Shown: one piece after another, positions 14,401 to 17,611 of the stretch
Numbering within the stretch: position 1 is the first letter of the stretch
Layout of the letters: every line of letters begins with the position of its first letter
From: an uncultured bacterium
Lineage (GTDB): Bacteria > Verrucomicrobiota > Kiritimatiellia > RFP12 > UBA1067
Length of the DNA: 17,611 nt
Direction of reading: 5' to 3'
NCBI GenBank assembly: GCA_902779075.1
Contig: CACZAK010000214.1
Span: 1 to 17,611, forward strand
Notes under the pieces: generated by a model
Seen by the model: the letters and a program-made list of their open reading frames with translations, nothing else
Databases searched by the model: none
Told to the model about the DNA's origin: nothing
Translations under genes and position numbers: made by a program

Positions 14401-17146
14401 CACCCAATGCGTTTTCGGCAGCATCTCGCTTTCGGGCGACGCGACGATCATCGGCCGCGACGAATCCTTCTCCTTCCGCAGCGCCTCGGTCCCGCCTTCG
14501 CTCTTGGCGCTCAACGGGCACACGCTCACGATCGAGGCGAACGGATTTGTCTATCTCGGCGTGTGGCACGACGACGGCACGCCAGGCCGGCTCGTGCTGC
14601 ACGGGACGGAGGGAACGCGCATCGAGTCATCCGACGCTCTCGACCTCGCCTCGTACGCCGTCGAGGTCACGGGCGGCGCCGTTCTGAAGGGATGGAAGGA
14701 TCTTGACGTGGGCGACTTCGTCTATGGCGGCACCACGTGGCAGCTGAACAGCGACGCCTTCGCGTTTGGGGTGCACGGGAAGTTCGCTCCCGGGGAAATG
14801 TATCCCGCGCTCACGATGTGCGACGGTTCGACGCTTGACCTTTCGCAGAAGACGGGGACTTGGAATGCGGACGGTATCGCGGCCGTTGCTGGTTCGGGCA
14901 ATCCCCGTGTATTCACCGAGCCGGGTCTCGTCTCGTTCGCGAGCGGCGCGACGGTGACGATCGACGTGCATGGGCGCACGTTCGCGCTCGGCGAGAAGAT
15001 CATCAACTGGACGAGCCGTCCCGAGGGGACTACATTCGTGTTCGACGCGGCGACGGCCTCCGGCGGCGTCTCGCCCGTCGCGGGCGAGACAGGACTTTTC
15101 TACGGAACGAACGGCGCGGTGGAACGGGCAGTCTGGACGGGCGCGGCGAACGATGGCGTCATCACCAACCCCGTCAACTGGACCTGTACCGACATCGCTG
15201 GCGTGGCCGTGCAAGATGGCCTGCCGGGCGCGGGGTCGATCGTGCGGATCGAGGGCAGCGTGGCGATGCAGATTCCTGCGTCCGCACCGCTCGCGTGCGA
15301 ACGGCTCGAATTCGGCGACTGCACGCTGACGGCGGACTGCGACTGGCGCGGACTCTCCTTCTCCACTTGCAGCGGCGGCACGATCGACCTGCGCGGACAC
15401 AAGCTCTACGTCACGGGGCTCGGCGGAGACGTCACGGTGACGGACACCACGGAATACTATGAATTGCTGGAAGCCATCGACGTGACGGCGGGCGTGTGGG
15501 TGAACACAGGCTACACCCCGGCCTGCACCGACCGCGTACACATCAAGGTGAAGTTTGACAACACCTCCGGCAACAAGTGCCTCTACTGCTCGCGGACGAC
15601 GTCTGGAAATAAAATCGTGCGGACGTTCACGTGCTTTGCAATCAGCAATAAGTTCCGCTTCGACCGTAACGCCAGCAATACCTCCGCGTCGCCTGCAATC
15701 AACACGACGACCGAATATATATTGAGGGCCGATGGCAATACGCTGGCTGCGACAGTCAACAACGCCAATGGCGTGACCATGGGATCTGGTACATTCACGC
15801 CGGGCAGCCCGTTCGTCCTTTTCTCGGCGCACAACGCCCGTCCCGGTGACAATGTGAGCGCCAACTTCGTCGGAAGGTTCTATCACTTCAGGGTGTTCAA
15901 CTCGGCGGGGAACCTGGTGCGCGAGTACATTCCCGCCCGTCGTTCGACAGACGGAGCCGTAGGAATCCTTGAAACGACCCAGCATACGTTCCTGCAGAGC
16001 AGCGGTTCGTCCGGCGAAATGACGGCAGTCGAGAACGTCCTCTGCATGAAGGGTGCCAATCCCGGAGAACTGCACGTGACGGTGCCGGCGGGCGTGACGA
16101 ACGAGAACTACGCGACCACCCTCACGGGCAATCTCAAGCTCTTCAAGGAAGGGGAGGGAACGCTCGTGGGCGGCAAATCCGGACAGAAGTACGGTGGCGG
16201 CACCGTGATCGCGTGCGGCACGGCGCGTCCGCGCACAGCCGTCCAGAACGCCATTACGTACTATGAGGCGCAGGCCTACTGGGGCGGCGAATTCTCGACG
16301 CTGACCGTCGAGAGAGGGGCCGTGTTCGACATCGCCGGGCAATTCGCCTATCGCCTCCACCCCATCGTGCTGAACGGTGGCACGCTTGCCAATTTTGGGC
16401 CAGACCAGACAAGCGAGAACTTCGGAGGCATCGGCAACGTCACGCTTACGGATGATTCGACGTTGGATCTACAAGCTTCCACGGCGTTCAACGGCGGCGA
16501 CTACTCCGTGTCCGCCACCTTGTACGCCAGTGGGACAAAAATCGAACTGGGCGGCCACACGCTCACCGTGCGTATAGGAAGAGACAAGACTCTCCGCCTC
16601 GGGGAATTGGCGTTGAACGGTACGATGGACGTGATGGAAGGCGGATGTGTCCGCACCTACTGGATTACGTCATTCCCCATGTCCACGCTTGATCTGCGCC
16701 TTTCGGGAGATGCGACGCTCTGGCAGGGCATAGACAACTTCACGGTGCGCAGCTTCGCGATGGCCGAGACGACGAACCAAAGCGTGGGCATATACCCGGT
16801 CAATGTGCTTGAACGGTGCCAGCCGGGCGGCGACGGGTTTTACGGCTGCGTGCTCCACAACGGCGCGGTACTCGACCTTTCGCAGTGCAACGGCGAACTG
16901 CAGGCCCGCAGCCGGTACGTGAAGGGATGCGACTCGACCACGTATGAACCCAACTCCACCATCACGATTCACCTCGGGGAACGTCAGGTCCGCAACAAGG
17001 AGCGGCTTGTCGCGTGGTACGAGCAGCCCGAGAATGTCACGTTCGTGCTGGACGAGGAGAGCCGCAACCGCGCGAAATGCCGCATCGCCGTGAAAGAGGA
17101 CGGCATCTACGTCGTCAGGAAAGGCCTCGTCGTCATCGTGCGGTAG
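11448..17146 (+). CDS. Giant secreted beta-helix / LamG-like surface protein, reading frame interrupted at a poly-G tract
   Basis: AGAGG (11436-11440) precedes an ATG at 11448 (MEKTICNSRR). As given, a run of 11 G puts this start in a frame that stops at 11547-11549. With 12 (or 9) G it would continue as AKTSSFARVVALALAGAAGA, completing a signal peptide ahead of the long frame open to TAG 17144-17146; total about 1,900 aa. Order of modules: LamG/concanavalin-like domain (about 11580-12170); beta-helix with an autotransporter-type repeat (near 12370-12480); a WTGAANDGVLSNAVNWSC module (13307-13620); an F5/8 type C (discoidin)-like domain (about 13655-14090); a second autotransporter-type repeat (about 14110-14260); a second WTGAANDG module (15134-15440); a second LamG-like domain (about 15450-16010); and a third autotransporter-type repeat (16080-16230). 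Carbohydrate or surface adhesion is the likely role. No C-terminal beta-barrel, LPxTG or PEP-CTERM anchor is seen; the end is GIYVVRKGLVVIVR. The TAG stop lies inside a REP element. Confidence 0.8.
11476..11486 (+). repeat. Homopolymeric G11 tract in the signal-peptide coding region
   Basis: Eleven consecutive G, 28 nt after the ATG of the giant protein. Tract length decides whether the ATG is in frame with the 1,875-codon body: 11 is out of frame, 9 or 12 would be in frame. Simple-sequence tracts of this kind near the start of surface-protein genes are classic phase-variation switches. Confidence 0.8.
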
Positions 17147-17198
17147 GGCGAGGCGCGGTAGGGCGAGGCGCGGTAGGGCGAGGCGTCTCGCCGAGCCG
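17141..17198 (+). repeat. Three 15-bp tandem units ending in a GTAG-family REP element
   Basis: CGGTAGGGCGAGGCG occurs three times in a row (17141, 17156, 17171). The last unit continues into TCTCGCCGAGCCG, closing a GGCGAG/CTCGCC hairpin. The first unit contains the TAG stop of the giant protein. The two headless tandem units look like partial REP duplications. Confidence 0.8.
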
Positions 17199-17227
17199 TG
17201 ACAGCAAGCGTACAACAGCAAGTTGTT

Positions 17228-17254
17228 CGGCTCGCCGAGACGGCTCGCCCCACC
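17228..17254 (-). repeat. Inverted REP-like element pairing with the one at 17171
   Basis: On the minus strand it reads GGTGGGGCGAGCCGTCTCG followed by GCGAGCCG, a variant of the element at 17171-17198 in opposite orientation, about 30 nt away. An inverted REP pair of this kind resembles a BIME/REPIN and could also fold as one large hairpin after the giant gene. Confidence 0.65.
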
Positions 17255-17263
17255 ATTTTCGGC

Positions 17264-17292
17264 TTGAGGGCGGCGGGGAATTATGCTAACAT
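17264..17292 (+). promoter_or_regulatory. Promoter of the AAA-ATPase-like gene
   Basis: -35 TTGAGG (17264-17269), 17-bp spacer, extended -10 TG-C-TAACAT (TAACAT at 17287-17292). The block TTTTCGGCTTG-n-GGGCGGCGG upstream matches that of the giant-gene promoter. Confidence 0.65.
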
Positions 17293-17323
17293 TTGCGTCG
17301 TTCAGTTGGACGAGGAGTAATGT

Positions 17324-17611
17324 TTGAAGAAGGTGATTGCAAAAAACGGCAGAAAGCAAGTGTGCGTCGGGAAAACGGCGCGCAGAGAAGGGCTTTTGCC
17401 GCCGCCCGTGGGGACGAGCGACTGGGTAAGGTTCTCGCGCACCTCCTACTGCGTGGACAAGACGCTGATCCTGAAAGACCTTATTGACTCAGAATCGACG
17501 GTGGCGCTCTTTACGCGCCCGCGGCGCTTCGGCAAGACAACGATGCTGAAGATGATCCGTGCGTTCTACGAGGGCGAGGCGGCTCTGTTCCACGACACGA
17601 AGATCTGGGCG
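17324..17611 (+). CDS. AAA-ATPase-like / PD-(D/E)XK nuclease family protein (3' end beyond the window)
   Basis: 96 codons are visible. The most likely start is TTG at 17324, preceded by GAGGAG (17312-17317) with 6-nt spacing; a TAA at 17318-17320 in this frame excludes an earlier start. The ATG at 17320 is in another frame. Translation gives LKKVIAKNGRKQVCVGKTAR, then SYCVDKTLILKDLI (residues 41-54), the Walker A-like FTRPRRFGKTTML (63-75) and FYEGEAALFHDTKIW. The YCVDKT, RPRRFGKT and F-x-G-x3-LF series is typical of the AAA-ATPase_like family (Pfam PF09820), usually followed by a C-terminal PD-(D/E)XK nuclease domain (DUF1703 type) that would lie outside this window. These genes are often multicopy in anaerobic bacteria and their role is not established. 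Confidence 0.88.
   Translation, partial: MKKVIAKNGRKQVCVGKTARREGLLPPPVGTSDWVRFSRTSYCVDKTLILKDLIDSESTVALFTRPRRFGKTTMLKMIRAFYEGEAALFHDTKIWA

Noticed and set aside
14627..16360. Long open frame on the minus strand (577 codons)
   Set aside because: It is antisense to the giant protein, rich in arginine, alanine and valine as expected from reverse reading of a GC-rich gene, and has no family motif.

Overview
The window looks like a contig from an uncultured, host- or sediment-associated bacterium of the Kiritimatiellia (Verrucomicrobiota) or a close relative. This is inferred, not proven, from four things. There is a giant autotransporter-like surface protein with WTGAANDG modules. There are recurrent two-gene cassettes of exported proteins carrying a DxDGDG calcium-loop motif. 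Several promoters share a TG-n-TA(n)(n)AT/CT extended -10 element. Small REP-like hairpin repeats are abundant, some of them inside genes. No rRNA, tRNA or other phylogenetic marker is present. All real genes are on the + strand.

Layout. (1) 1-2433: the 3' part of large paralog 1 (frameshifted), its small exported partner (1443-2225) and a decayed tail. (2) 2434-2975: a gene-free stretch with a terminator, an extended -10 promoter, a chain of hairpins ending in a rho-independent terminator, then anti-Shine-Dalgarno tracts and a REP element ahead of a secreted thermonuclease. (3) 2976-3647: a staphylococcal-nuclease-family protein with one REP inserted in frame in its core. Its C-terminus has been rewritten by a second REP and a 23-bp tandem array. 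(4) 3736-5960: a restriction-modification pair (C5-cytosine methyltransferase and an unassigned endonuclease-like protein, ATGA overlap), visibly more A+T-rich than its surroundings. (5) 6038-11266: large paralog 2 with small partner, a 165-aa exported protein, then large paralog 3 and a lipoprotein-like partner remnant; all three large paralogs are broken by frameshifts. (6) 11448-17146: a giant secreted beta-helix/LamG-like protein whose signal-peptide coding region contains a run of 11 G; as given the start is out of frame with the body by one base. (7) 17141-17254: REP elements forming an inverted pair. (8) 17324-end: the start of an AAA-ATPase-like/PD-(D/E)XK family gene.

Two themes tie the window together. 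First, several REP-like families with the GTAG or GGAG head typical of RAYT-mobilised repeats have inserted into reading frames as well as between genes, and they change the encoded proteins. Second, surface or exported proteins are switched or decayed by indels: a G11 tract in the giant protein, a C7 tract in the lipoprotein remnant, and frameshifts in the three large paralogs. The most notable points are the poly-G switch candidate, REP insertion inside the nuclease, two unrelated REPs at the same site in two paralogs, and the structured leader upstream of the nuclease.
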